Assembly (NCBI GenBank): GCA_903904605.1
Contig: CAIVDC010000008.1
Span: 62,001 to 126,000, forward strand
DNA: 64,000 nucleotides
Reading direction: 5' to 3'
DNA from: an uncultured Sterolibacterium sp.
GTDB lineage: Bacteria > Pseudomonadota > Gammaproteobacteria > Burkholderiales > Rhodocyclaceae
Position numbers and translations under genes: made by a program. The notes beneath the pieces are model-generated. The model worked only from the letters and a program-made list of their open reading frames with translations. It ran no database searches and was not told the DNA's origin. This document shows positions 43,592 to 53,542 of this stretch, piece after piece. Each line of letters starts with the position of its first letter. Position 1 is the first letter of the stretch.

Positions 43592-46186
43592 TTAAGGATT
43601 GATGCCCAGCAGTGTGGCAAACAAGGTGTCGGCTACCGTGATGATTTTCGCGGCCGCCTGATAGGCCTGCTGGTATTGCATCAGATTGGCCGCTTCCTCG
43701 TCGAGATTGACGGCCGAGGTCGAGTCGCGCGCGGTCTGCGCCTGGCTGACCAGGGACTGAAAGCCCTGGCCGGTGACCTGGACTTCGTTGGCCTTGGCGC
43801 CGACCTGGGCGACGAGCTGCGAATAGGACGACTGATAGCTCGCCGTGGCGCTTCCTCCGGCTGGCGCCGAGAGCGTGTTCCGGGTTTGCAGTTGGGCCAG
43901 GAGCAGCGCGTTGCTGTTGTCCGACACGCCGCCGCTGTTGTTGCCGACGGTGAAGGTATCGCCGGACCGGGGGATGCCGTTGATGCTGAAGGACATGCCG
44001 TTGATATTGACGGTGAGGGAATTGACCGGCGTGGCAGTGCCGTCCACCTCGGCCGGCGCAGTCGTGCCCCCGCCTTGAAACAAGGGAACCAAGGCGTCGG
44101 GATTGACACTGCCCGCCCCCAGTACCACCGAAGAACCCGTGCCGTGTGTGTTGGAGGTGACCTGAAGTCTTCCGCCGACTACGGATATTGAAGCGCCTAT
44201 GCCGGCAGCGCTCATGACCGTCTGGATTGCGGCAGCGAGGTCCGAAGTTGTCGCATAGGTGCCGGCAGGGACGGTCACGGTCTGCGCCGCCTGGCCGTCG
44301 AGCGCCAGGGTGAAGTCGAGGCCTCCCACCGGGACCGTCAGGCTACCCGCGCTCGGAGCGGCGCTGGCCGTGCTCGTGCCGTTGGTGACCGTGGCAGGAT
44401 AGGCGATGGCCTTGCTCACCGCAGGCACGGCGCCGCTGACGGCAAAGACCCCGTTGCTGTAGGTCAGGGTCACCGGTCCCGGCAAGGGCAGGAAGCTCTT
44501 GTCGTAGACCGCCGGGCCGCTGATCTGGCCGGTGCCCGTGTTGGCCGCACCCATGCCGGTGACGACCGGCGTGGCGACGGCGATATTGCTGGGATTGCTG
44601 ATGGCCAGGCCGATGCTGCTCGCGGCGTTGCGTGTCGGCTCGATCATGAAGCTGTCGCCGACGGCCGGCGTACCGGTCAAGCTCAAGCTGACGCCGGTTG
44701 CATGCATCGCCGCCAGGTTGCTTAGCGCCCCCGCGATGTTCGCTCCTGCGGCGGTCCAGCTGGTATTGTCGGAGAGCCGGGTCAAGGTGAAGGTGTTGGC
44801 CGCCGAGTACGTCAGGTTGTAGTCGCTGCCTTCCAGCGACTGGATGTTCGAGGCGGTTGAGTCGGGCTGGGCGGCGCCGGCGGCGTTGCCCGAAGAAGCC
44901 ACCACCCGGCTGCCTGCCGGATTGCCCGGCTCCACGACGAAACTGTCGCCGACAGTCGTCGCGCCGCTGCCGAGGCTCATGGTGACGCCGTCAACGGTCA
45001 CCGGGAAAGCGTTCGGGGCGAACGTTCCCTGATTGCTGCCGTCGGAGAGCCGGGTCACCTGATATTCGTTGGTAGTGACGCCGGCGACGGTGACCGGAAC
45101 CACATCCAGCCGGTAATTGCTGTTCACGATCGTCGCACTCAGGCTCGCGCTGCCGGTGTTGAGCGCATTATTGTTGACCACCGGAGCGGGAAGGGTGAAG
45201 AAATTTCCGCCTGGCGCGCCGTTGAGGTCCTGGCCGAGCTGGTGCTGGTCGTTGAAGGTCTGCGCCAGGCCGAGGGCGACGGTGCCGAGGGCATTCTGCG
45301 CCGGAATCAGCGACTGGCTGCGAAAGCTCAGCAGGCCGCCGAGCGTGCCGCCTGGCAACATCGAATCCTGCAGGACCATCGGCGTGCCCGATCCCGACGT
45401 CCTGATCGCCACGTTAAGCTGTTGCGGATCCGTCGTCGACGGCACCGCAATCAGGGTCGACACCTGGTTGCCCACCACCAGCGGCTGGCCGTTGCCGATG
45501 AAAACGCTCAACGAGCCGTCGCTCTGCGTCACCGTGGAAACGCCGATCTGCTGGCTGAGATTGCTGATGATCTGGTCGCGCTGGTCGAGCATGTCGTTGG
45601 CCGGTTGCCCCGTGGCACTGGCCTGGGCAAGAATGATGCTTTGATTGACCGTGGCCAGTTGCTGCGCGTAGGAATTGATGGCCGAGACTGCGCCGCCGAT
45701 CTGGGCGTTGGTGCCGCTGCTGATCGCCGAGAGTTGCTGACCCAGGTTCTGGAAGCTGCTCACCAGCGTCTGGGCGCCGGACAGCATGGCCTGCCGCGAG
45801 GGCATATCCGCGGGATTGGAGGAGACCTGCTGCACGCCTGCGAAGAAGGTCGACAGGGCCGGGGTCAGGCCGGCGTTGGCATCGGCCAGGAGGTTGTCGA
45901 TTTGCGTGATCTGCGCCTGATAGCTCGTCATCGCGGCGCTGGACGTCTGCGCCGTCAGCAACTGGCCGTTCAGGGACGCGCTGTAGATCCGCTGCACCGT
46001 CTGGATATTGACGCCCTGGCCGATGAAGCCCGAGCCCGTGGGAGTCGCCGTATTGGCGGTCAGAACCACCTGCTGGCGGTTATAACCCGGCGTCGACGCG
46101 TTGGCGATGTTGTGCCCCGCGGTCATGATTTCGAGTTGCGCAGCATTCAAGCCGCTGAGGCCGATGTTGAAGAGACTGCTGCTCAT
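43592..46186 (-). CDS. flgK: Hook-filament junction protein FlgK (HAP1)
   Basis: The 864-residue protein, much larger than enteric FlgK (about 550). The N-terminus (MSSSLFNIGLSGLNAAQLEIMTAGHNIANASTPGYNRQQVV) and C-terminus (DSTSAVNLDEEAANLMQYQQAYQAAAKIITVADTLFATLL) are diagnostic. The central region contains two tandem copies of a roughly 70-residue module (about 356-422 and 454-525, sharing TRLSD and VGDSFxxEP) and a Flagellin_IN-like module (about 614-708). The start ATG 46186 lies 24 bases from a near-consensus sigma-28 promoter, so flgKL (and the lipoprotein) are late genes. Confidence 0.96.
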   Translation of the reverse strand: MSSSLFNIGLSGLNAAQLEIMTAGHNIANASTPGYNRQQVVLTANTATPTGSGFIGQGVNIQTVQRIYSASLNGQLLTAQTSSAAMTSYQAQITQIDNLLADANAGLTPALSTFFAGVQQVSSNPADMPSRQAMLSGAQTLVSSFQNLGQQLSAISSGTNAQIGGAVSAINSYAQQLATVNQSIILAQASATGQPANDMLDQRDQIISNLSQQIGVSTVTQSDGSLSVFIGNGQPLVVGNQVSTLIAVPSTTDPQQLNVAIRTSGSGTPMVLQDSMLPGGTLGGLLSFRSQSLIPAQNALGTVALGLAQTFNDQHQLGQDLNGAPGGNFFTLPAPVVNNNALNTGSASLSATIVNSNYRLDVVPVTVAGVTTNEYQVTRLSDGSNQGTFAPNAFPVTVDGVTMSLGSGATTVGDSFVVEPGNPAGSRVVASSGNAAGAAQPDSTASNIQSLEGSDYNLTYSAANTFTLTRLSDNTSWTAAGANIAGALSNLAAMHATGVSLSLTGTPAVGDSFMIEPTRNAASSIGLAISNPSNIAVATPVVTGMGAANTGTGQISGPAVYDKSFLPLPGPVTLTYSNGVFAVSGAVPAVSKAIAYPATVTNGTSTASAAPSAGSLTVPVGGLDFTLALDGQAAQTVTVPAGTYATTSDLAAAIQTVMSAAGIGASISVVGGRLQVTSNTHGTGSSVVLGAGSVNPDALVPLFQGGGTTAPAEVDGTATPVNSLTVNINGMSFSINGIPRSGDTFTVGNNSGGVSDNSNALLLAQLQTRNTLSAPAGGSATASYQSSYSQLVAQVGAKANEVQVTGQGFQSLVSQAQTARDSTSAVNLDEEAANLMQYQQAYQAAAKIITVADTLFATLLGINP

Positions 46187-46209
46187 AAACGCTCCGATGA
46201 TTGAACTTG

Positions 46210-46236
46210 TTATCGGCAAAATATGCCGTAACTTAA
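46210..46236 (-). promoter_or_regulatory. Sigma-28 (FliA) promoter of flgKL
   Basis: On the minus strand TTAAGTTA (46236-46229), an 11-base spacer, and GCCGATAA (46217-46210). The -10 matches the FliA consensus fully, and the -35 (TAAAGTTT consensus) at six of eight positions. It lies between flgJ and flgK, 24 bases before the flgK start. Confidence 0.92.
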
Positions 46237-46304
46237 GTCGTCAGGGAGTCAGCAGCAAGCTTCATGCCCACGAACGCCGCGTGGACATCCGGGCATCGGG
46301 GTCG

Positions 46305-47267
46305 CTAGCCGAACGAAGCGCCGCGCAGGGTGTTGCCGGCGATGATGCGCGTCAGCTTCGCGGCATACATGGGGTCGGAAGCGTAGCCGGCCTGTTGCAG
46401 GCCGCGCGCGAAACTGGCGGCGTCGGCGCTGCCGACCACGCCGGCATAGCGCGGATTGGATGCCAGCAGATCGGCGTAGTCGCGGAAGGCCTCGGCATAG
46501 GAGCCGTAGGCCCGGAAGCGCCCGACCTGCTTCTGGGCGACGCCATTGACGTATTCGGTGGTGGCGGCCTCGGTCGTCGCCCCGCGCCAGCCGCGGCCGG
46601 CCTTGATGCCGAACAGGTTGAAGCTTTGCCGGCCATCGGACCGACGCAGTTCGAATCTGCCCCAGCCGGTCTCGAGTGCCGCCTGGGCCACCATGAACTG
46701 GGCCGGGATGCCGGTGGCGCTGCTCGCCTCGAAGGCATGGGGCCAGACGCGATCGACGAACGCCTGGGCCGATGCCGACACGCTGTCCGGCGATTGGGGA
46801 TTGCCCAGGCTGCTTTGCGGCAAGGGCATAGCCGAAGGCCCGCCGGGCAAGGGTATGGGCGCGGATGTGCCGGGCAAGGGCATCGGGCCGGGTGCGGCGG
46901 GCATCGGATAGGCCCGGGCCGGCGGGCTCAGCGGCAAGCCGCCCAGATTTTCCGGATCGGCATTGACGCGCGACAACTGCTTTTCGATCATCGCCGCGAG
47001 GCCGGTGCCGCCGCCCTTGGTTGCGAGCACCTGCGCCAGTTGCTGGTCGAGCAGCGACTCGTACATGCGCGACTGCTCGCTGTCGAACACGCCGTCCTGG
47101 GGCGTGGCGTCGCGCATGGATTTCAGCACCACCTGCAGGAACAGGGCCTCGAACTGCCGGGCAGTGGCCTTGTTCCCTTCAGGCGTGTTCGCCCTGGCCT
47201 GGCGCTTCAGGGCGGCCAGGCCGTTCGCATCGACGGAAAACTGGCTGGAAATATCGGGCAGGGGCAT
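46305..47267 (-). CDS. flgJ: Flagellar rod cap / peptidoglycan hydrolase FlgJ
   Basis: Bifunctional periplasmic protein (320 residues). The N-terminal rod-cap domain (about 30-95, KATARQFEALFLQVVLKSMRDA, SRMYESLLDQQLAQVLA) is followed by a Pro/Met-rich repetitive linker (about 112-150) and a C-terminal muramidase/glucosaminidase domain with the catalytic Glu199 in QAALETGWG and FNLFGIKAGRGW. It digests peptidoglycan so that the rod can pass. It lies 89 bases after flgI. Confidence 0.95.
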   Translation of the reverse strand: MPLPDISSQFSVDANGLAALKRQARANTPEGNKATARQFEALFLQVVLKSMRDATPQDGVFDSEQSRMYESLLDQQLAQVLATKGGGTGLAAMIEKQLSRVNADPENLGGLPLSPPARAYPMPAAPGPMPLPGTSAPIPLPGGPSAMPLPQSSLGNPQSPDSVSASAQAFVDRVWPHAFEASSATGIPAQFMVAQAALETGWGRFELRRSDGRQSFNLFGIKAGRGWRGATTEAATTEYVNGVAQKQVGRFRAYGSYAEAFRDYADLLASNPRYAGVVGSADAASFARGLQQAGYASDPMYAAKLTRIIAGNTLRGASFG

Positions 47268-47356
47268 CGTCTCAGCCTACGCCGGTCGGACCGGGCGCCA
47301 TGCCGGGAAAAAGCGCGGCTTTGCCCGGCATTTCTTGCCTGCTCGGAGCGCCGGCT

Positions 47357-48469
47357 CTAGATGATCTCCAATTCGGCACGCAACGCCCCTGAAGACTTCA
47401 TCGCCTGCAGGATGGAGATCAGATCCTGCGGATTGGCGCCGATGGCGTTCAGGGCCTTGACCACATCGGAAAGGTTGGCGCCGCCGCGCACGTTCATCAG
47501 CGCGCCGCCTTCCTGCTTGACTGCGACCTTGGCGTTCCCGGCGACCACGGTCTGGCCGGCGGAAAGCGGATTGGGCTGGCTCACCGCGTTCTCGGTATTC
47601 ACGGTCACCGACAGGCTGCCGTGCGCGACGGCGCAGCTGTCCAGGGTCACCGACTGGTTCATCACCACGGAACCGGTGCGGGCGTTGATGATCACCTTGG
47701 CCGCCATCTGCATCGGCGTGACGTCGAGATTCTCGATGCGGCCGGGGAAGGCGACGCGCTCGGTCACGCTGAGCGGCGCAACGACCTTGATCTGGCGGCC
47801 ATCAGTGGCGGTGGCGCTGCCCGGCGCGGCGCGGTTGATCGCCTCGACCATTCTTTCCGCCGTGCCGAAATCGCTGTCATTGAGCTCGAAATAGACGAAT
47901 TCGCCCTGCCCGACGGGCATCGCCACTTCGCGCTCGACTGTGGCGCCGCCGGCAATTCGACCGACCGAAAGCTGGTTGACGGTCACGCTGGAGCCTGCAG
48001 CGGCGGCGCCGGCGCCGCCGACCACGACGTTGCCCTGGGCGATGGCATAGACCTGATTGTCCGCGCCTTTCAGGGGCGTCATCACCAGGGTGCCGCCGCG
48101 TATCGACTTGGCGTTGCCCATCGAAGACACCGTCACGTCGATCTGCTGGCCGGAGCGTGCATAGGGCGGCAGGCTCGCCGTCACCATCACCGCAGCGACG
48201 TTCTTGAGTTGCAGGCTGGTGCCGGGCGGCAGCGCGACGCCCAGGTTGGAGAGCATATTGACGATGCTTTGCACGGTGAACGGCGTCTGCGTGGTCTGGT
48301 CGCCGCTGCCGTCGAGGCCGACGACGAGACCGTAGCCGAGCAACTGGTTGCTGCGCACGCCGGCGATCGAGGCCAGCTCCTTGATGCGTTCGGCACGCGC
48401 CGCATCCGTCGCCGTCAGCGTCGCCAGAATCAGCAGCGCGGTCATGAAGCTCTTTTGAATTCCGCTCAT
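47357..48469 (-). CDS. flgI: Flagellar P-ring protein FlgI
   Basis: The 370-residue periplasmic protein that polymerises into the P ring around the rod. It starts with a signal peptide ([19 protein letters not shown]) and continues [33 protein letters not shown], a hallmark of FlgI. The C-terminal [42 protein letters not shown] is also characteristic. Length is normal. Confidence 0.97.
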   Translation of the reverse strand: MSGIQKSFMTALLILATLTATDAARAERIKELASIAGVRSNQLLGYGLVVGLDGSGDQTTQTPFTVQSIVNMLSNLGVALPPGTSLQLKNVAAVMVTASLPPYARSGQQIDVTVSSMGNAKSIRGGTLVMTPLKGADNQVYAIAQGNVVVGGAGAAAAGSSVTVNQLSVGRIAGGATVEREVAMPVGQGEFVYFELNDSDFGTAERMVEAINRAAPGSATATDGRQIKVVAPLSVTERVAFPGRIENLDVTPMQMAAKVIINARTGSVVMNQSVTLDSCAVAHGSLSVTVNTENAVSQPNPLSAGQTVVAGNAKVAVKQEGGALMNVRGGANLSDVVKALNAIGANPQDLISILQAMKSSGALRAELEII

Positions 48470-48505
48470 TTCAGTTTCCCGATCGCCAGCAATTTATCCA
48501 TGCCC

Positions 48506-49171
48506 TTAGAACGGCAGGTAGCTCAGGAAGAAGCGCCCGAGCCAGCCCATCACCTGGGAGGAATTGAGGAAGCCGTTGGCCTTGTATTCGATGCGCGCAT
48601 CGGCCACCTGGGTCGACTGCACGGTGTTCGCCGTGGTGATGGTGGCGGGATTGACGACACCCGAGAAGCGGATGAACTCCTCGCCTTCCTTGAGGCCGAT
48701 CTGCTTCTCGCCGGAAACCAGCAGATTGCCGTTGGCCAGGACCTCGATGACCGTCACGGTGATGGTGCTGGTGAAGTCATTGGCCGAAGTGTTCGAACCC
48801 TGGCCGTCGAAGCTGTTGTTGTCGGCGGCGGAGAGATTCATTCCCTGCAGGCTCTTCAGGGGCAGGCCGAACACCGAAGGCACCGTCGCGTTGATCGACT
48901 GCGTGCGCAAGGACTTGTTCTCGGAGTTCTTAGAGGCCGTCGTCTGCTCGGCGATGTTCATGGTCAGGGTATCGCCGACGAAACGCGCGTGGCGGTCCTC
49001 GAACAGCGGCCGCGCCGACGCGACGTTGTAGATCGAACCGTTGAGGGGAGCGGCATAGTTGCGCGGCTCCGGCCGCGCCGTCATCGGCTGTTGCACGCTG
49101 CTCGGCGGCACCGTGCTCGCGCAGCCAGCCAAGGCCATGGCCAGGCCCAGCATGGCAATGAGTTTAGACAT
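48506..49171 (-). CDS. flgH: Flagellar L-ring lipoprotein FlgH
   Basis: The 221-residue outer-membrane lipoprotein forming the L ring. The N-terminus has a lipobox (LGLAMALAGC). Conserved segments are GSIYNVASARPLFEDRHARFVGDTLTMNIAEQTTASKNSENK and GNLLVSGEKQIGLKEGEEFIRFSGVVNP. ATG 49171 (GGGG upstream) is preferred over ATG 49186. The gene is 19 bases after flgG. Confidence 0.97.
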   Translation of the reverse strand: MSKLIAMLGLAMALAGCASTVPPSSVQQPMTARPEPRNYAAPLNGSIYNVASARPLFEDRHARFVGDTLTMNIAEQTTASKNSENKSLRTQSINATVPSVFGLPLKSLQGMNLSAADNNSFDGQGSNTSANDFTSTITVTVIEVLANGNLLVSGEKQIGLKEGEEFIRFSGVVNPATITTANTVQSTQVADARIEYKANGFLNSSQVMGWLGRFFLSYLPF

Positions 49172-49190
49172 AGGAGTCCCCTTCATTGGC

Positions 49191-49973
49191 TCAGAGCGCT
49201 GCCAGCTTCTGCAGCATCTGGTCGGAAGTCGTGAGCACCCGCGTGTTCATCTCGTAGGCACGCTGGGTCTGGATCATATTGACCAGTTCTTCCGCGACAT
49301 TGACATTGGACGTCTCGACATAACCCTGCTGGAGCAGGCCCGTGCCATTGATGCCCGGCGTGCTGGCCGTCGCCGCGCCGGACGAGGCCGTTTCGACGAA
49401 CAGATTCTCGCCGGTGGCCTGCAGTCCGCCGGTATTGATGAAGGTCGAGATCTGGATCGTGCCGACCTGGGCCGGCTTCGACGTGCCCGGCTGCGTCACG
49501 GTCACCACGCCGTCCCGGCCTATGGTGATGGCCGTGGCGTTTTGCGGAATCAGGATCGCCGGCTGCAGCGGGTAACCGCTGGCGGTGACCAAGGCGCCGG
49601 TATTGTCCTGCTGGAAGGAACCGTCGCGGGTATAGGCCAGGGTGCCGTCGGGCATCTGGATCTGGAAGAAACCCGAGCCGTTGATGGCGATGTCCAGGGC
49701 ATTGCTGGTCTGGCTCAGATTGCCTTGGGTGAACACGCGCTCGGTGGCGATCGGCCGCACGCCGGTTCCCAGCTGCAGGCCGGAGGGTATCGTCGTCTGC
49801 TGCGAGGACTGGGCGCCCGGCTGGCGCAGGGTCTGGTAGATCAGGTCCTCGAACACGGCATGCGAGCGCTTGAAGCCGTTGGTGCTGACGTTGGCCAGGT
49901 TGTTGGCGATGACGTCGAGTTGCGTCTGCTGCGCGTCGAGGCCGGTCTTCGCTATCCAGAGGGAACGGATCAT
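49191..49973 (-). CDS. flgG: Flagellar distal rod protein FlgG
   Basis: The 260-residue axial protein of the distal rod. It begins [37 protein letters not shown] and ends with [35 protein letters not shown], both diagnostic. [25 protein letters not shown] lies in the middle. Exactly the usual length. It lies between flgF and flgH in the flg operon. Confidence 0.98.
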   Translation of the reverse strand: MIRSLWIAKTGLDAQQTQLDVIANNLANVSTNGFKRSHAVFEDLIYQTLRQPGAQSSQQTTIPSGLQLGTGVRPIATERVFTQGNLSQTSNALDIAINGSGFFQIQMPDGTLAYTRDGSFQQDNTGALVTASGYPLQPAILIPQNATAITIGRDGVVTVTQPGTSKPAQVGTIQISTFINTGGLQATGENLFVETASSGAATASTPGINGTGLLQQGYVETSNVNVAEELVNMIQTQRAYEMNTRVLTTSDQMLQKLAAL

Positions 49974-50011
49974 GGGTTATTCCTGATGGGGTGAACGGTT
50001 GCGGCGGCCGA

Positions 50012-50764
50012 TCAAAGATTCGCGATGATCTGTGTCGCCGCCTGGTCGTTGGCCTGCGCCGTTGACAAGGTCTTCATCTGCATGTCGAACTGGCGCGCCA
50101 GGGAAATCATGCTGACCAGCTGCTCGACCGGATTGACGTTGCTGCCTTCGGTATAGCCGCTGGCCAGCGTCACCGTCGGGGCGGCATCGGCCGGCTTGCC
50201 GCTGTTAAGGCGGAACAGTCCATCGCTGCCGCGGACCAGCTCGGCCTCGGGCGGATTGACCAGCTTGATCTGGCCCAGGCTGGTGACCGCCGACTGCACG
50301 CCGGTCTGGGGAATCGCCGAAACCGTGCCGTCGTTGGCGATCGACACATTGACATCGGGCGGCACCGTGATCGGGCCGCTGGTGCCTTGAACCGGGATAC
50401 CGCTCTTCGTCTGCAACACGCCGTTGATGCTCAGATCCAGGGAGCCGTTGCGCGTGTACGCCTCGCTGCCGTCAGGCAGGGCCAGCGCCAGCCAGCCGGA
50501 GCCTTGCAGCGCGACGTCGAGCGGGCGGCCGGTCATGGCCAGCGGTCCCGGGGTAAAGTCGCTGTGAGTGCTGGCATCGACCACGAAGGCGCGCGTCGGC
50601 AAGGCCGCCGGGCTGTTGCCGGCATACACCAGGACCGCGCGCAGACTGTGCTCCTCGGCGCGATAACCGGTCGACGCGGCATTGGCCAGGTTGTGCGCCA
50701 CCGCCGCCTGGCGCTCCAGGGTCTGGGCGGCGCCGCTCATCGCGGTGTAGATCATCCTATCCAT
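50012..50764 (-). CDS. flgF: Flagellar proximal rod protein FlgF
   Basis: The 250-residue axial rod protein. The N-terminus MDRMIYTAMSGAAQTLERQAAVAHNLANAASTGYRAE and C-terminus NPVEQLVSMISLARQFDMQMKTLSTAQANDQAATQIIANL are typical, with YTRNGSLDLSINGVLQTKSGIPV in the middle. It lies 35 bases after flgE and 38 before flgG. Confidence 0.97.
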   Translation of the reverse strand: MDRMIYTAMSGAAQTLERQAAVAHNLANAASTGYRAEEHSLRAVLVYAGNSPAALPTRAFVVDASTHSDFTPGPLAMTGRPLDVALQGSGWLALALPDGSEAYTRNGSLDLSINGVLQTKSGIPVQGTSGPITVPPDVNVSIANDGTVSAIPQTGVQSAVTSLGQIKLVNPPEAELVRGSDGLFRLNSGKPADAAPTVTLASGYTEGSNVNPVEQLVSMISLARQFDMQMKTLSTAQANDQAATQIIANL

Positions 50765-50799
50765 GGCGGCTTCCCGACGCTATGCTCATCGCGCTACCG

Positions 50800-52395
50800 T
50801 CACTGCAGGTTGACCAGGGTCTGCATGATCGTGTTCATGGTCTTGATGGTCTGCGAATTGGCCTGATAATTGCGCTGCTGGGTGATCAGGTCCACCAGCT
50901 CCGCGGTCATATCGACGTTCGATTCCTCGACCGAGCCCGACTGCACCAGGCCCAGGTTGCCGGTACCGGCGATGCCCAGAATCGGCTGGCCGGAAGTGGG
51001 CGTCTCGGCCCACTGGTTGCCGCCCATGGTCTGGAGGCCGTTCAGGTCGTTGAAGTTCGCCAGCACGATCTGCCCCATGTTCCGCGACTTGCCGTTGGAA
51101 TAGGTGCCCTGAACGATGCCGTCGGCGGAAACGCTCATGCCGGAGAGCTTGCCCGAGGTGAAGCCGTCCTGGAGCATCTGGTTGGTGCCGAAGCTGATGC
51201 CGTACTGCGTCGAGCCGGTGAGATCGAGCTTGAAGGCCAGCGGCGTCGTGGCGCCGGTGGCGACGGTGAAGCTCTGCGCCAGGGGCATGGGCGTCTTCAG
51301 GGTGCCGGTCGAATCGAAACTCAGGAGCGTCGCCGCGCTCGGCGCGCCGCCGTCGAGCGAGGTGTACACCTGCCAGACGCCGGGCTCGGAAGTCTTGGAA
51401 TAATAGAGTTGAAAATTATGCGCATTGCCGAGACTGTCATACACCGTCTGCGAGGTCGAGGAGGTATAGCTGGTCGTGGCGCTGGTACTGAAGTTGTCCG
51501 CCCCCGAGACCAAGGTGGGCGCGGAAGCGGCGATAAGGGCAAGGTTGGTGGCGCCGGTCCCGGTCAAGGCCGCGACCGCGGAGCCGTTGCCCAGGCTGCC
51601 GGTCGTGCCGACGCTATTGGAAGTCAGCATGAGCTCGCCGCTGGCATTGACGGTAACGGTCACCGAGGCGCTCGTGCCGCCCAGGCCGGCAGGCGAGGCC
51701 GTGCTGTTGATGGCGGTCTGGATCGCCGTCGCCAGCGTTGCGGCGCTCGCATAGGTCGCTGAAGGAATCGTCACGCCGGAGAAGGCCACGCCATCGACCG
51801 ACCCGGTGAGGGTGTTGTTGCCGGCTCCGATCACCAGCGTGGTTGGCGCGGCGGAGGCCGTTAACGTGCCGGCCGTCATCGTCGCGGGAGGGGTCGCGCG
51901 CGAGTCCAGGTTGGTCTGCACCTGGCTCAGTGAGGTCACCTGGGGCGGAATGGCCGAGTTGTTGATCTGCAGGGGCACATAGCTGCCGGGAATGATCGCG
52001 CCGGTCGTCTGGTCGGCCGCCAGGCCGGTCAGCTGCAGGCCCGCCGCATTGACCAGGAAGCCGTTGTTGTCGAGCTGGAACTGGCCGTTGCGAGTATAGG
52101 TGATCGTGCCCTGGTTGTTCATGCGGAACATTCCGCTGCCGTTGAGGGCCAGGTCGAGCGGGTTGCTCGTGGCCGTGATATTGCCCTGGCTGAACTCCTG
52201 CTGGACGTCGCTGACCTGCACGCCGATGCCGACCTGCCCGGCCGTTCCGCCGCCCAGAGAGGAGGCGAAGATGTCGGCGAATTGCGGCGTCTGCGCCTTG
52301 TAGCCGATCGTGGAGGCATTGGAGATGTTGTTGCCGATGGCGTCGAGTGCCGACGAGGCGGCGTTAAGTCCGCTTAATGCCTGCTGGAAACCCAT
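50800..52395 (-). CDS. flgE: Flagellar hook protein FlgE
   Basis: The 531-residue hook subunit (enteric FlgE about 400). The N-terminus MGFQQALSGLNAASSALDAIGNNISNASTIGYKAQ and C-terminus ESNVDMTAELVDLITQQRNYQANSQTIKTMNTIMQTLVNL are diagnostic. Extra length lies in the middle domains, including a Flagellin_IN-like module at about residues 193-282 (LTGSVDGVAFSGVTIP... LATAIQTAIN) related to those in FlgK and FlgL here. It follows flgD by 21 bases. Confidence 0.97.
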   Translation of the reverse strand: MGFQQALSGLNAASSALDAIGNNISNASTIGYKAQTPQFADIFASSLGGGTAGQVGIGVQVSDVQQEFSQGNITATSNPLDLALNGSGMFRMNNQGTITYTRNGQFQLDNNGFLVNAAGLQLTGLAADQTTGAIIPGSYVPLQINNSAIPPQVTSLSQVQTNLDSRATPPATMTAGTLTASAAPTTLVIGAGNNTLTGSVDGVAFSGVTIPSATYASAATLATAIQTAINSTASPAGLGGTSASVTVTVNASGELMLTSNSVGTTGSLGNGSAVAALTGTGATNLALIAASAPTLVSGADNFSTSATTSYTSSTSQTVYDSLGNAHNFQLYYSKTSEPGVWQVYTSLDGGAPSAATLLSFDSTGTLKTPMPLAQSFTVATGATTPLAFKLDLTGSTQYGISFGTNQMLQDGFTSGKLSGMSVSADGIVQGTYSNGKSRNMGQIVLANFNDLNGLQTMGGNQWAETPTSGQPILGIAGTGNLGLVQSGSVEESNVDMTAELVDLITQQRNYQANSQTIKTMNTIMQTLVNLQ

Positions 52396-52416
52396 TTGTC
52401 GCTCCTTGAAATCGGT

Positions 52417-53115
52417 TTAGAAAATTTGTGTCACGGCGGACATCTGGAACGTGCCCAGGCTGCCCACGTTCAGGCTGACGCCCTGGCTGCTGTTGATCAC
52501 GCTCGAGACGACGCCGACCTGCTGGGCGGTGGCGGTGACCGCGGCCCCCCCCTGCGTCGCCGAGAAGCTCACCGTATAGGCCCCGGCGGCGGCCGGAGAA
52601 CCGTTCGCGGTATTGCCGTCCCAGCTGAAAGCGCTGTTGCCTGCGGGCATCGCGCCGAGCTGCAGCGTGCGTACCGTCGCGCCGCTGGCATCGCTGATCG
52701 TCGCCGTCACGGTATCGGCCGGCCCGGACAGCGTGATGCCGCCTATCGCCCCCGTCGCCACGCCGGCCTGCGGCAGGGACAGACCGTTGCCCGGCACCAT
52801 CACGCTCTGGCCGACCAGGGCGGCGGCCTGGAGCGACTGGCTGGCGTTGGCGTTGCTGACCAGGCCCTGCAAAGTCGTATTGAGCTGGGTGATGCCATCG
52901 ACGGTGCTGATCTGCGCCAGTTGCGAGGTCATCTGCGCATTGTCGAGCGGATTCGTCGGGTCCTGGTTTTGCAGTTGGGTGGTCAGCAGCTTCAGGAAAA
53001 GATCCTGTGCGCTGCTCGTCGCAGGCGCAGTACTGGTGGCGCCGGCGGTGTTCTGCGCATTGATCGCGGAGAAGATCGCCGAAGCCGGCGTCCCATTGAC
53101 GTTGGAGGTGCTCAT
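52417..53115 (-). CDS. flgD: Flagellar hook assembly (cap) protein FlgD
   Basis: The 232-residue hook-cap scaffold. The N-terminal part has AQDLFLKLLTTQLQNQDPTNPLDNAQMTSQLAQISTVDGI, the FlgD signature. The C-terminal part has the tudor/Fn3-like region with FSWDGNTANGSPAAAGAYTVSFSA. Length is normal. Second half of the flgBCD start of the operon. Confidence 0.97.
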   Translation of the reverse strand: MSTSNVNGTPASAIFSAINAQNTAGATSTAPATSSAQDLFLKLLTTQLQNQDPTNPLDNAQMTSQLAQISTVDGITQLNTTLQGLVSNANASQSLQAAALVGQSVMVPGNGLSLPQAGVATGAIGGITLSGPADTVTATISDASGATVRTLQLGAMPAGNSAFSWDGNTANGSPAAAGAYTVSFSATQGGAAVTATAQQVGVVSSVINSSQGVSLNVGSLGTFQMSAVTQIF

Positions 53116-53131
53116 TTCATCATCCTTTCGT

Positions 53132-53536
53132 TCATTGGCCGATGGCCAGCGTTTTCAGCAGCAGCGACTTGGCGGTGTTCATTACCTCGGCGTTGGTCTG
53201 GTAGGCGCGCGAGGCGGAGATCATGTTGGTCATTTCCTCGACGACGTTGACATTGGGCATGGCGACATAACCCTGCTTGTCGGCATACGGGCTGTTCGGG
53301 TCGTAGGCGAGGCGCAACGGCGCGGCGCTTTCGACGACTTGCGTGACTTGCACGCCCTGGCCGCCGTCGCTGCCCACCGGCGTGGCGGCAAACACCACCT
53401 CCTTGGCCCGGTAGGGCTGGCCGTCCGAGCCCACGACGCTGTCGGCGTTGGCGAGGTTGCTGGCCACCGCGTTGAGACGCGCGGACTGTGCGGTGAGCGC
53501 ACTGCCGGCGATGGTGAAGACGTTGAACAGGCTCAT
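53132..53536 (-). CDS. flgC: Flagellar proximal rod protein FlgC
   Basis: The 134-residue rod protein: [34 protein letters not shown] at the N-terminus and [44 protein letters not shown] at the C-terminus, both diagnostic. It is 6 bases from flgB and 16 from flgD. Confidence 0.98.
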   Translation of the reverse strand: MSLFNVFTIAGSALTAQSARLNAVASNLANADSVVGSDGQPYRAKEVVFAATPVGSDGGQGVQVTQVVESAAPLRLAYDPNSPYADKQGYVAMPNVNVVEEMTNMISASRAYQTNAEVMNTAKSLLLKTLAIGQ

Positions 53537-53542
53537 CTGGGC

